Shown here: piece by piece, positions 1-8,095 of the stretch
How positions within the stretch are numbered: position 1 is the stretch's first letter
Layout: each line of letters opens with the position of its first letter
DNA from: Afifellaceae bacterium
Lineage (GTDB): Bacteria > Pseudomonadota > Alphaproteobacteria > Rhizobiales > Afifellaceae
Assembly: GCA_028284625.1 (NCBI GenBank)
Contig: JANQRH010000026.1
Location: 537,795-601,794, forward strand
Length of the DNA: 64,000 bases
Reading direction: 5' to 3'
Translations under genes and position numbers: made by a program
Notes under the pieces: generated by a model
Told to the model about the DNA's origin: nothing
The model's database searches: none
Seen by the model: the letters and a program-made list of their open reading frames with translations, nothing else

Positions 1-941
1 TCATAGGGGTTTGAGGTGTTCATGTTGGTTTCCGTCATGCCGTAACGCTCCAGAAGCCGATGCCCGGTCCGCGCCTCAAAGGCACGATGGGTCTCGGCAA
101 GGAGCGGCGCGGAGCCGGAGACGAACAGACGCATGTCTTTGGTCAGGTCTTTGGTGAGCCGCTCGTCGTCGAGAAGCCGCGTATAAAATGTCGGCACGCC
201 CATCATGGTCGTCGCGTCGGGCATGGCTTCGATGATCGCGTCGACATCGAAGCGCGGCATGAAGATGATGGAAGCGCCTGAGACGAGGCACGTGTTCACC
301 GCGACGAAGAGTCCGTGCGTGTGAAAGATCGGCAAAGCATGGATCAGCACGTCGTCGGCGGTGAAGCGCCACAGCTCCGAAAGCGTCACGGCGTTGGACA
401 AGAGATTGCCGTGCGTCAGCATCGCGCCTTTGGATCGCCCGGTCGTGCCGGACGTGTAGAGGATCGCCGCCAGATCATCGGTGCCGCGCGGCGCCGGATC
501 GAAGGTGGAAGCTTGTGTGTCGGCCAATGCGCGTAGCGAGCCGGAGCCATCGGCGTTGAGCGTCCGCAACGTCGCGCCGTTTGTCTCAGCAATCGCCGAC
601 AAGGCCGGCGCGGCAGCCTGGCCGCAGACCACAAGCCGCGGCTCGGCGTCGCTAACAAAATAGTCGATCTCGCTCGGCGTATAGGCGGTGTTGAGCGGGA
701 CCAGCACTGCCCCGGTCTGGATGCACGCTGAATAAAGCGCCAGCGCCTCGGGGCATTTGTCGACCTGCGTGGCGACCCGATCGCCCGCCTCGACGCCGTC
801 GGCGACCAGCGCCCCGGCAAAGCGCGCCGCCATCTCCGCAAATGATCTGTGCGACAGTCCATCGCCGTCCGTCAGCTGCAAAAAGACGGCGTCGCTCTTC
901 GCATGAGGGGCGAAGAGCGCGTCATGCAACGCATTCGACAT
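1..941 (-). CDS. matB: Malonyl-CoA synthetase (C-terminus outside window)
   Basis: Acyl-adenylate-forming ligase that activates malonate to malonyl-CoA with ATP and CoA in the cytoplasm. Read leftward from ATG at 941, 313 codons are present before the window edge; the family is usually about 500 residues, so the C-terminal subdomain is missing here. The P-loop-like AMP-binding motif YTSGTTGRSKG lies at about residues 162-172, and the adenylation motif YGMTETNMN at about 297-305 is typical of MatB. An AGGGTGA Shine-Dalgarno sequence precedes the ATG. It follows the malonyl-CoA decarboxylase gene on the same strand, which is the classic rhizobial malonate-use pair. Assignment to MatB rather than another acyl-CoA synthetase rests on this neighbour and on the motifs. 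Confidence 0.88.
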   Translation of the reverse strand, partial: MSNALHDALFAPHAKSDAVFLQLTDGDGLSHRSFAEMAARFAGALVADGVEAGDRVATQVDKCPEALALYSACIQTGAVLVPLNTAYTPSEIDYFVSDAEPRLVVCGQAAAPALSAIAETNGATLRTLNADGSGSLRALADTQASTFDPAPRGTDDLAAILYTSGTTGRSKGAMLTHGNLLSNAVTLSELWRFTADDVLIHALPIFHTHGLFVAVNTCLVSGASIIFMPRFDVDAIIEAMPDATTMMGVPTFYTRLLDDERLTKDLTKDMRLFVSGSAPLLAETHRAFEARTGHRLLERYGMTETNMNTSNPY

Positions 942-980
942 CGCTCACCCTTTGTGCATCACCCCAGAGCCTGTTCGAAC

Positions 981-1155
981 AATCGACCTCACGGCGCGAG
1001 GCCGGATGATCAGACGTCCGCTAGCGCCAACATGGTCGGTCCTGGCTCTGAAATCAAAAGAGAAGAGCCCGGAACCGGCCTTCGCTTGGCAGGCGACCGT
1101 CTGATCGCCTATCGACGAGCTCCTCCGCTAGCGCTCTCAAATGGGCTCTTGGTCG
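981..1155. repeat. Dispersed intergenic repeat, family A, copy 1
   Basis: About 175 bp that align end to end with 62234-62411 at clearly more than two-thirds identity by eye. Shared blocks include aatcgacctcacggcgcg, atcagacg and ccgtctgatc. Inside the element GATCAGACG (1008-1016) and CGTCTGATC (1098-1106) are perfect inverted arms, so transcripts could fold. The copy fills the matA-matB gap and also supplies the last 16 or so codons of matA. It resembles the intergenic mosaic or palindromic elements of Rhizobiales, but I cannot assign a named family. Confidence 0.8.
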
Positions 1156-2443
1156 GGGCAGACTTTAAGAGCGATCGGATTGTGCGCGATGCCGCAATCG
1201 TCTTGTTGCTGAGATAGGCCTCGCTGCGCCGCTCGACGCGATTGAGGTCGTAGAGGTAGTTCACCATCACCCCGCCGGATTGCCGCAAGCCGTTGTCGGA
1301 GAGGTCGGCCATGGCGTGAACGTTCTCAATCATGGCGCCATTACCGAGATGGAAGCGGGCGACGCTGTTGAGCGGGGCGCCATCGGAGCGCTTCGCCTGT
1401 GCTAGATGGCGCGCCGCAAGCCCTCTGAGATTGCCGGCCATGGCCTGCAACGCCGAGAGGTCGCCGCGTCGCGCTTCGGCGATCGCCGCGACGGCGGCTT
1501 CACCATGCTCGGATTGCGTGCCAAGCCAGTCGGCGAATCCCGGAAGCGGGGAGAGCGTCACAAAGGTCTTCAGTTGCGGCATCTCAGCCGACAGGTCCTG
1601 TACCACCTGCTTGATCAGCGAGTTGCCGAAGGAGATGCCGCGCAGCCCTTTCTGGCAATTTGAGATGGAGTAGAAGACGGCGGTGTTGAGTTGATGCGGC
1701 GGGAGTTGCGGTCGGTCCTCCGCCAGCACGGACTGAACGGAATCCGGAATGCCCTTCGTCAGCGCGACCTCCACAAAGATCAGCGGATCGTCAGGCATGC
1801 AGGGATGGAAATAGGCGTAGCAGCGGCGGTCGGGCGGCTGCAGGCGCCGCCGCAGGTCGTTCCAATCGCCGATGGCGTGCACGGCTTCGTACTCGACGAT
1901 CCGTTCCAAAATGTCGGCCGGTGTCTGCCAGTTGATGCGCCTGAGAACCAGAAAGCCGCGATTGAACCAGGACGACAGAAGATGCACGAGGTCGAGGTCG
2001 ATCCGGCCGAGCGCATCGTCGTCAGCGAGCATGTCCAAAAGGTCAGCGCGCATGTCGACAATGCGCGCTGTGGCGCCGTCGACCTGGTTGAGCTTGCGGA
2101 AGAGCCCCTGCCGCGGCGGTTCGGCCGCGGCGAGCAGCGCCTTCAGATGGGCCGTCGTCCGCGCCTCGGCGTACCGTTGCGCCGTCTCCTCGACTGCGAA
2201 CGGGTCGAGGTCGAGCTCCCGGTCAAGGAAGGTGAGGTATGCGTGCTTCTCGTCGAAGGAGAGTTCCGCGTATCGCCTCAGAATCGAACGCGCCAAACGC
2301 AGCGTCGACACTTCGCCCTCATCGGCGACAAGCGCACGCGTCAGATCCTCGATCGACCGGGAATCGGTGTCGCCATTCGCCGTCGGCGTCCGCTCGAAGA
2401 TCGAGGAGAGCAGATCGGTCAGGTAGTTTGTTCTCGCCATCAT
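1109..2443 (-). CDS. matA: Malonyl-CoA decarboxylase
   Basis: Decarboxylates malonyl-CoA to acetyl-CoA, the second step of malonate use after MatB. The 444-residue protein has the helical N-terminal domain followed by the catalytic GNAT-like fold; recognisable family signatures are YSISNCQKGLRGISFGN, HLGNGA and the C-terminal GGVMVNYLYDL. The reading frame is open to a TTG at 2464, but ATG at 2443 or 2440 gives the normal family N-terminus (MARTNYL); no strong Shine-Dalgarno sequence separates them. The last 16 or so residues (about KSPFESASGGARR) are encoded inside a dispersed repeat that begins downstream, so this tail is probably non-native. matB lies 167 nt further on in the same direction, and the pair probably forms one transcript from the divergent promoter region at about 2.5 kb. 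Confidence 0.92.
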   Translation of the reverse strand: MMARTNYLTDLLSSIFERTPTANGDTDSRSIEDLTRALVADEGEVSTLRLARSILRRYAELSFDEKHAYLTFLDRELDLDPFAVEETAQRYAEARTTAHLKALLAAAEPPRQGLFRKLNQVDGATARIVDMRADLLDMLADDDALGRIDLDLVHLLSSWFNRGFLVLRRINWQTPADILERIVEYEAVHAIGDWNDLRRRLQPPDRRCYAYFHPCMPDDPLIFVEVALTKGIPDSVQSVLAEDRPQLPPHQLNTAVFYSISNCQKGLRGISFGNSLIKQVVQDLSAEMPQLKTFVTLSPLPGFADWLGTQSEHGEAAVAAIAEARRGDLSALQAMAGNLRGLAARHLAQAKRSDGAPLNSVARFHLGNGAMIENVHAMADLSDNGLRQSGGVMVNYLYDLNRVERRSEAYLSNKTIAASRTIRSLLKSAPTKSPFESASGGARR

Positions 2444-2485
2444 TGCGCTACTGACTGCTGGCAATCTGGGCTACGGCGACTGCGG

Positions 2486-2508
2486 CATTGCCTCCGTTTC
2501 AGGCAATG
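2486..2508. promoter_or_regulatory. Inverted-repeat operator candidate in the matA leader
   Basis: Perfect 8-bp arms CATTGCCT and AGGCAATG are separated by 7 nt. The site overlaps the proposed -10 of the leftward matA promoter, the position expected for a repressor such as a GntR-type MatR. No regulator gene is in view, so the factor is unknown. A leader hairpin is the alternative. Confidence 0.5.
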
Positions 2509-2534
2509 TAATCAAAAACGATAAAAATTGACAA
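2506..2534 (-). promoter_or_regulatory. Candidate sigma70 promoter for matA-matB
   Basis: On the minus strand TTGTCA (2534-2529) is followed by a 17-nt spacer and TTACAT (2511-2506). The region is strikingly AT-rich compared with the surrounding sequence. Its -35 shares bases with the -35 of the opposite promoter. Confidence 0.4.
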
Positions 2535-2556
2535 TAGAAGAAATTATCGATATTTA
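2528..2556 (+). promoter_or_regulatory. Candidate sigma70 promoter for the dioxygenase-TRAP operon
   Basis: A consensus TTGACA (2528-2533), a 17-nt spacer and TATTTA (2551-2556) sit about 110 nt ahead of the dioxygenase start. The 8-bp palindrome TATCGATA lies across the -10 edge (2545-2552) and could be part of an operator. Confidence 0.55.
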
Positions 2557-2669
2557 CTTGACTCGATGGCCGGGGACGCCTTGGCGGGCTGAGAGCCAAA
2601 GAAAACTGTTCCTGCCATTAGACTGACGCCGCCGCCATGACGGGACGGCATCAGGACGCGAGGGCACAC

Positions 2670-3542
2670 ATGCGCAATGTGACCAAGGACAACATCACCG
2701 ACGTTTTCCTCGGCTATTTCGGACCCGACACAGACCCGCGAATGCGGGAGATCATGACAGCGCTGGCGCGGCACATGCATGCCTTCGTCAAGGAGGTGGG
2801 GCTGACGCACGCGGAGTGGCAGCGCGGCATCGATTTCCTTCAGCGCACCGGCGACATCTCAGACGCTGAGCGGCACGAATTCGTTTTGCTCTCCGACGTG
2901 CTCGGCGTGTCTTCGCTGGTCGACATGGTCAATGCGCGCTCCGGCGCGACGTCATCAAGCGTGCTCGGCCCGTTCCATATCGAAGGCGCGCCTGCGATCC
3001 CTTACGGCGCCGACTTGAAGCGGCACTATGGAGGCCCGGTGCTGTTGGTGGAGGGACAGGTTCGCTCCACCGACGGCGCACCGATCGCCGGCGCCAAGAT
3101 CGACATCTGGCAGACCGCGCCCAACGGCATGTACTCCAGTCAGGACCCGGAGCAGGACACCTACTCCTTCCACGGCATCATGACGACGCAGGCCGATGGC
3201 CGCTACGCTTTCACCTCCGTCAAGCCGGTCAGCTACACGGTGCCCAATGACGGTCCGGTCGGCGAGATCTTGGATGCCACGGGCCGTCATCCGTGGCGCC
3301 CGTCACACCTGCACTACATCATCAAGGCGGAGGGCTTTCACCCGCTGGTGACGGAAGTCTTCGCCGCCGACGATCCCTATCTCGACCAGGACACCGTCTT
3401 CGGCGTGCGCGAGGATCTGGTGATGACCTACGTCGAAGAACCGGCCGAAAGTTTCCCGGCCGGTTTGGAACTCTCAGGCAAGGTCGATGAGCCGTACCTG
3501 CGGGTGCAGTTCGATTTGGTTTTGGCGCCCGAAGAGGCGTGA
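2670..3542 (+). CDS. Intradiol ring-cleavage dioxygenase (hydroxyquinol 1,2-dioxygenase type)
   Basis: Non-haem Fe(III) dioxygenase that opens a catecholic ring between the two hydroxyls; hydroxyquinol would give maleylacetate. The four iron ligands of the family are visible: Tyr155 (GMYSSQD), Tyr189 (VSYTVPNDGPVG), His213 and His215 (RPSHLHY), counted from ATG 2670. An N-terminal helical dimerisation segment precedes the jelly-roll domain, as in catechol and hydroxyquinol 1,2-dioxygenases, and 290 residues is the usual size. ATG 2670 has GAGGGC just upstream; the frame is also open to ATG 2637, which lacks such a site. It heads a same-strand run with the TRAP transporter genes 59 nt downstream and the sulfatase-type gene. 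No maleylacetate reductase is in the window. The exact substrate is inferred from family resemblance. Confidence 0.87.
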   Translation: MRNVTKDNITDVFLGYFGPDTDPRMREIMTALARHMHAFVKEVGLTHAEWQRGIDFLQRTGDISDAERHEFVLLSDVLGVSSLVDMVNARSGATSSSVLGPFHIEGAPAIPYGADLKRHYGGPVLLVEGQVRSTDGAPIAGAKIDIWQTAPNGMYSSQDPEQDTYSFHGIMTTQADGRYAFTSVKPVSYTVPNDGPVGEILDATGRHPWRPSHLHYIIKAEGFHPLVTEVFAADDPYLDQDTVFGVREDLVMTYVEEPAESFPAGLELSGKVDEPYLRVQFDLVLAPEEA

Positions 3543-3601
3543 CAGACGCGGTCGCAAAACCCGCGACCAAGAAAAACGGGCAAAGGACGGAGGAACCAAA
3601 G

Positions 3602-4630
3602 ATGAGAGTTGCACACAGCTTGATGGCAGCGGCCGCGCTTGCGCTCCTTGCCGGCGCCGCGCAGGCCAATACGCGACTTGTGGTGAACTGCTTCTGGCCG
3701 CCGCAGCATTATGTCTGCCAGTCGATCCTGCCGACCTGGCTGGAATGGGTTGAGGAGGCGACCGAGGGCCGCGTGCGCGGCATCATCCCGCCGAAGACGG
3801 TCGCTGCCCCGCCGGAGCAATGGGATTCGGTGGAGAAGGGCATCGTCGACGTGGCCCCGCAGTTCAATGGCTTCGTGCAGAACCGCGTGCAGGGCCCGCT
3901 CGTCGCGATGAACCTCTTCGTCTCCTCAAAAGACGCCGTCGCCATGTCGCAGGCGCTTTGGGAGACCTACGAGCAATTCTACCCGGATGAGTACGAAGGC
4001 GTTCACCTGCTCTCCACCTGGGTGATCACGCCGGGCTCCGTCTACAGCCAGACAGACACGCCGATCCTGTCGATGGATGAGCTGATCAACCGCAAGATCT
4101 GGGCGCTGCCCGGCGCCTCGGCCAATCTTCTGAAGAAGCTCGGCTCGGGCGTCGTTGCGGGTCCTGCCGTGCAGGCCAACGAGATCATCTCGCGCGGCGT
4201 GGTCGATGGCTACATTGCGCTGAGCCCGACCTCTCTGCAGAGCTTCCAGCTGATCCCCTACACCAAGTCGATGACGCGCTTCAGCCGCGGCATGTACACG
4301 ACCTCGTTCTCGCTCCTGATCAACGAGGACAAATGGGCGGAGATTTCGCCGGAGGATCAGGCGGCGATCATGGAGGTCTCCGGTCCGAAGTTCGGCCGCA
4401 TGGCCGCGCAGGAATGGCATGATGCCGACGAGCGAGGCATGGCCGCGATGCAGGAGGCAGGCATTGAGCTCCACGACGCGCCGGCGGAGTTTGAGAATGC
4501 GCTGATTGAAGCCTCACAGCCGTTGACCGAAGCCTGGATTGAGAAGGCAAGCGCCAAGGGCCTGGACGCGGCGGCCATGCTTGAGTTCTATACGTCTCGT
4601 CTGCAGGAGCTGACGGCAGCCAACCAATAA
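3602..4630 (+). CDS. TRAP transporter periplasmic substrate-binding protein (DctP family)
   Basis: Extracytoplasmic binding protein of a sodium-driven TRAP importer. ATG 3602 follows a strong GGAGGA ribosome site and gives a 342-residue precursor with a clear Sec signal peptide ending near AAQA (residue 22). The mature part shows the DctP fold pattern (EKGIVDVAP, SMDELINRKI, SRGVVDGY). At the position where most TRAP binding proteins carry the carboxylate-binding arginine (K-I/L-R-V/P), this protein reads NRKIWALPG, with Trp167. That suggests a ligand that is not held by the canonical carboxylate-arginine salt bridge. It is co-directional with the dioxygenase upstream and the two membrane subunits downstream. 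Family assignment is firm; the substrate is unknown. Confidence 0.9.
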   Translation: MRVAHSLMAAAALALLAGAAQANTRLVVNCFWPPQHYVCQSILPTWLEWVEEATEGRVRGIIPPKTVAAPPEQWDSVEKGIVDVAPQFNGFVQNRVQGPLVAMNLFVSSKDAVAMSQALWETYEQFYPDEYEGVHLLSTWVITPGSVYSQTDTPILSMDELINRKIWALPGASANLLKKLGSGVVAGPAVQANEIISRGVVDGYIALSPTSLQSFQLIPYTKSMTRFSRGMYTTSFSLLINEDKWAEISPEDQAAIMEVSGPKFGRMAAQEWHDADERGMAAMQEAGIELHDAPAEFENALIEASQPLTEAWIEKASAKGLDAAAMLEFYTSRLQELTAANQ

Positions 4631-4651
4631 CAAGCCAGGGGGGCGGCGGCG

Positions 4652-5161
4652 ATGAAACGCTTTGCGCGCGCGGCGCTGCCGCCCATCCTCTCCGGGCTGG
4701 AGATCCTCTCAGCAATCTTGCTGTTCGTCATGATGGCGCTGACATGTGTCGACGTCGTCGGGCGCTACATCTTCACCGCGCCGGTGTTCGGCGCGGCGGA
4801 GATGATCCAGTTCCTCCTCGCCATCACCATTTTCGCTGGGCTGGGCTTGGTCAACGCGCACGACGACCACATCGTCGTGGAACTTTTCGAGGACCGGATA
4901 AGGCGCCGCATCCCGCGGCTTCACCGCTACATCGTGCAGGGTTTTTCCGTGCTCGCCATGGCGGTGATCGCCTGGGAGCTGACGCAATTCGCGCTGGAGG
5001 CATACGCGCTCGGCAAGATCACCATCGTCCTTGAATGGCCGCTGGTGATCGTCGCCGGCTCTGTTGCGGCGCTCTCTTTCGTGAGCCTCATCGCCCAGCT
5101 CCTCGGGCTCGCGTTGGAAGAGCCGGCGCACGGCGTCGAGGATCACGCGAGCAAGATATGA
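4652..5161 (+). CDS. TRAP transporter small permease subunit (DctQ family)
   Basis: The 169-residue protein has four hydrophobic segments (about residues 15-40, 47-65, 92-112 and 130-155), the pattern of the DctQ subunit that pairs with the large permease in the inner membrane. The early stretch VDVVGRYIF, followed by an acidic residue in the second membrane segment (GAAEMIQ), is typical. A GGGGGG-rich ribosome site precedes ATG 4652. The stop overlaps the start of the large permease by 4 nt (ATGA, 5158-5161), so the two are probably translationally coupled. Together with the neighbouring DctP and DctM genes it completes a standard P-Q-M set. Confidence 0.9.
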   Translation: MKRFARAALPPILSGLEILSAILLFVMMALTCVDVVGRYIFTAPVFGAAEMIQFLLAITIFAGLGLVNAHDDHIVVELFEDRIRRRIPRLHRYIVQGFSVLAMAVIAWELTQFALEAYALGKITIVLEWPLVIVAGSVAALSFVSLIAQLLGLALEEPAHGVEDHASKI

Positions 5162-6453
5162 TCACCGCGCTCGTCGGCTTCGCGATCCTCATCGGGCTTT
5201 GTTTCTTCGGCTTCCGCGTCGGCTTCGCCACGATGATGGTGGGCATTGTCGGCTTTGCACTTCAGCGCGGGCCCGAGGCAGCGCTCGCCATGGCCGGACA
5301 GCAGGTCATGGAAGACGCGATGAACTACAATCTCAGCGTCATTCCGCTGTTCATCCTGATGGGCGTATTCATCTATCGCGCCGATATCAGCCGCGATTTG
5401 TTCGACGCGGCCTATGCCGGGCTTGGCCGGTTCCGTGGCGGGCTGGCTCTGTCGACCGTGGTGGCCTGCGCCGGCTTCTCCGCCGTCTGCGGCTCTTCGC
5501 TTGCCACCGCCGCCACCATGACCAAGGTCGCGATGCCGCCGATGCGCCGCTACAATTATCGCGACAGCCTGGCGACCGGCACCATCGCCTCCGGCGGCAC
5601 ACTCGGCATCATGATCCCGCCATCCGTGCCGCTGGTGATCTACGGCATCGTCGCGGAGCAGGACATTGGCCAGCTCTTTATCGCTGGCATCCTCCCCGGC
5701 ATTTTGCTCGTCGCGCTATTCATGGGAGCGGTGGCGATCGTCGTCCGGCGCGACCCCACCGCTGGACCGGCCGGCGAGCCGATGGACCCGAAGCGCAAGC
5801 GCGCCGCACTCCGCGCCGTGTGGCCGGTTATCGGGCTCTTCGTCTTGGTGCTCGGCGGCATCTATAGTGGCATCTTCACGCCGACGGAGGCCTCCGGCAT
5901 CGGAGCAGCCGGTGCTGCAATCATCGCCCTTGCGCGCGGGCGTCTGAGGCAACTCAAGGAATGGCGCGAAGCGCTGGTGGAAGCCACCAAGACCACGGCG
6001 AGCCTCTTCATCGTGATCTTCGGCGCGCTGGTCTTCGCGCAGTTCATCAACCTCTCCGGCATGCCCTACGACTTGCTGTTCATCATCGACGACATGAACC
6101 TCAGCCCCTGGGCGCTGGTCGTGGCGGTCGCCATCATCGCCGTGCTGATGGGCATGGTGTTTGAGGCGATCGGCATCCTGCTTCTGCTTGTGCCGGTCTT
6201 CCTGCCGTCGCTCTATCAATCCGGCGTCGACATGATCTGGTTCGGCATCGTCGTCGTGGTGGTGACGGAGCTTGGCCTCATCACGCCGCCGATCGGCATG
6301 AATGTGTTCGTCGTGAAGTCGGTCATTCCGGACGTCCATCTCGGACAGATTTTCCGTGGCGTGACGCCCTTCATCTTTGCCATACTCACCGCGCTCATTC
6401 TCGTGTTCTTCATCCCCGGCATCGCCACATGGCTGCCGGCGCTCATGCGTTAG
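5158..6453 (+). CDS. TRAP transporter large permease subunit (DctM family)
   Basis: A 431-residue polytopic membrane protein with about 12 hydrophobic helices and the family signatures CGSSLATAATMTKVAMP, ASGGTLGIMIPPSVPLVIYG and TPTEASGIGA. It forms the ion-coupled translocation channel. Upstream sequence is open in frame to 5035, but ATG 5158 is supported by the 4-nt ATGA overlap with the DctQ stop and by the normal N-terminus (MITALVGFAILIGL). The sulfatase-type gene begins only 16 nt after its stop, which points to one transcript from the dioxygenase through to the sulfatase. Confidence 0.93.
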   Translation: MITALVGFAILIGLCFFGFRVGFATMMVGIVGFALQRGPEAALAMAGQQVMEDAMNYNLSVIPLFILMGVFIYRADISRDLFDAAYAGLGRFRGGLALSTVVACAGFSAVCGSSLATAATMTKVAMPPMRRYNYRDSLATGTIASGGTLGIMIPPSVPLVIYGIVAEQDIGQLFIAGILPGILLVALFMGAVAIVVRRDPTAGPAGEPMDPKRKRAALRAVWPVIGLFVLVLGGIYSGIFTPTEASGIGAAGAAIIALARGRLRQLKEWREALVEATKTTASLFIVIFGALVFAQFINLSGMPYDLLFIIDDMNLSPWALVVAVAIIAVLMGMVFEAIGILLLLVPVFLPSLYQSGVDMIWFGIVVVVVTELGLITPPIGMNVFVVKSVIPDVHLGQIFRGVTPFIFAILTALILVFFIPGIATWLPALMR

Positions 6454-6469
6454 CTTTTCCGAACCGATC

Positions 6470-8095
6470 ATGCCTGCCAAAAACGTCCTATGGATCATGG
6501 CCGACCAGCTTCGCTGGGATTATCTCTCCTGCTACGGCCACAAGACGCTTCACACCCCGCATATCGACCGCTTGGCCGAAAGGGGTGTGCGCTTCGACCG
6601 CGCCTATGTGCAATCGCCGATCTGCGGTCCAAGCCGCATGAGCTACTACACCGGCCGCTACATGCGCTCGCACGGCTCCACCTGGAACGGCTTCCCGCTC
6701 AGAATCGGCGAGCCCACGCTCGGCGATCATCTGCGCGAGCTGGGCGTGCGCTGTGCACTGGTCGGCAAGACCCACATGATTGCCGACATTGAAGGCATGA
6801 AGCGCCTCGGCGTTGATCCCAATTCCGATCTCGGCGTGTTCGCACGCGAATGCGGCTTTGAGCCGTTTGAGCGCGACGACGGCATGCACCCTGACGGCTA
6901 TTACGACGCCAACCCGCGTTACGACGATTACCTCCGCGCCAACGGTATGGGCGGCGACAATCCGTGGGAGCTGTGGGCGAATTCCGCGGAGGGCCCGAAC
7001 GGCGAGCGGCTGTCAGGCTGGCTGATCGAAAACAGCCATTTGCCGGCGCGCGTGCCGGAGGAGCATTCCGAGACGACTTATCTGACGGGCCGCGGCATCG
7101 ACTTCATCGAGGAGGCCGGCGACCGCCCATGGCTCTGCCATCTCTCCTACATCAAGCCGCATTGGCCGTATCTGGCGCCGGCGCCCTACAACGACATGTA
7201 TGGCCTGGATGACATCCAGCCGCCGGTTCGCTCCAATTCCGAGCGCCAGACGACGCATCCGCTTTTCAAGGCGTGGCAGGAGCAGCGCGTCTGCCAGAGC
7301 TTTGCGCGCGACGAGGTCCGCGAGCGTGCGGTGCCCACCTATATGGGCCTGATCAAGCAGCTCGATGATCAGCTGGGCCGGCTCTTCGACTATCTGGAGA
7401 CGTCCGGTCGCATGGCCGACACGATGATCGTCGTCTCGTCCGACCACGGCGACAATCTCGGCGACCACTGGCTCGGAGAAAAGGATCTGTTCTTCGACTG
7501 CTCAGCACGTGTGCCGCTGATCATCTACGACCCGCGACCTGAAGCTGACGCAACGCGCGGCACTGCTACGTCCGCATTGGTGGAAGGCATCGACCTTGCG
7601 CCGACGTTCCTGGAGTTCTTCGGTGGGTCGCCAAAGCCGCATATCTTGGAAGGACAGTGCCTGCAGCCATTGCTTCATAGCGAATCCACGTCTTGGCGCA
7701 GCTATTGCTTTTCCGAGTACGACTACGCCACGCGCGAAGCCCGCTTGGCGCTCGGAATTGATGAAGCGGATGCGCGCCTCGCGATGGTCTTCGACGGGCG
7801 TTGGAAGTACACGTATTGCGAAGGCTTCCGCCCGATGCTCTTCGATCTGGAAACGGATCCCAACGAGCTGATCGATCTCGGCGACGACCCTGAATACGAG
7901 ACGGAACGCACGCGTCTGCGTGAAGCGCTGTTTGAATGGTATCGCAGACATCACAACCGCATCACCCGATCGCCCGACGCAATCAACAAGATGGCTGAGC
8001 AGCAGGAGCCGCCCGGCATCGTGATCGGCTATTGGGACGAAGAGGAACTCGCCGCCGACGGCCGCTCCGTGCCGGGTGGGACGCGCTCCAAATAA
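6470..8095 (+). CDS. Sulfatase / phosphonate monoester hydrolase family enzyme
   Basis: Alkaline-phosphatase-superfamily hydrolase of sulfate, phosphate-diester or phosphonate-monoester bonds. Metal ligands Asp12-Gln13 (MADQLRWD) and Asp325-His326 (SSDHGDNLGDHWLGEK) flank the formylglycine motif C-x-P-x-R seen as CGPSR with Cys52. Such spacing fits phosphonate monoester hydrolases as well as choline-sulfatase-like arylsulfatases; 541 residues is slightly long for the former. ATG 6470 gives a normal N-terminus with no signal peptide, so the enzyme should be cytoplasmic, and Cys52 would need a formylglycine-generating or anaerobic maturase encoded elsewhere. It lies 16 nt behind the TRAP permease. 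A reasonable inference is that the TRAP system imports an esterified compound, this enzyme frees it, and the dioxygenase opens the ring; this is untested. Confidence 0.85.
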   Translation: MPAKNVLWIMADQLRWDYLSCYGHKTLHTPHIDRLAERGVRFDRAYVQSPICGPSRMSYYTGRYMRSHGSTWNGFPLRIGEPTLGDHLRELGVRCALVGKTHMIADIEGMKRLGVDPNSDLGVFARECGFEPFERDDGMHPDGYYDANPRYDDYLRANGMGGDNPWELWANSAEGPNGERLSGWLIENSHLPARVPEEHSETTYLTGRGIDFIEEAGDRPWLCHLSYIKPHWPYLAPAPYNDMYGLDDIQPPVRSNSERQTTHPLFKAWQEQRVCQSFARDEVRERAVPTYMGLIKQLDDQLGRLFDYLETSGRMADTMIVVSSDHGDNLGDHWLGEKDLFFDCSARVPLIIYDPRPEADATRGTATSALVEGIDLAPTFLEFFGGSPKPHILEGQCLQPLLHSESTSWRSYCFSEYDYATREARLALGIDEADARLAMVFDGRWKYTYCEGFRPMLFDLETDPNELIDLGDDPEYETERTRLREALFEWYRRHHNRITRSPDAINKMAEQQEPPGIVIGYWDEEELAADGRSVPGGTRSK

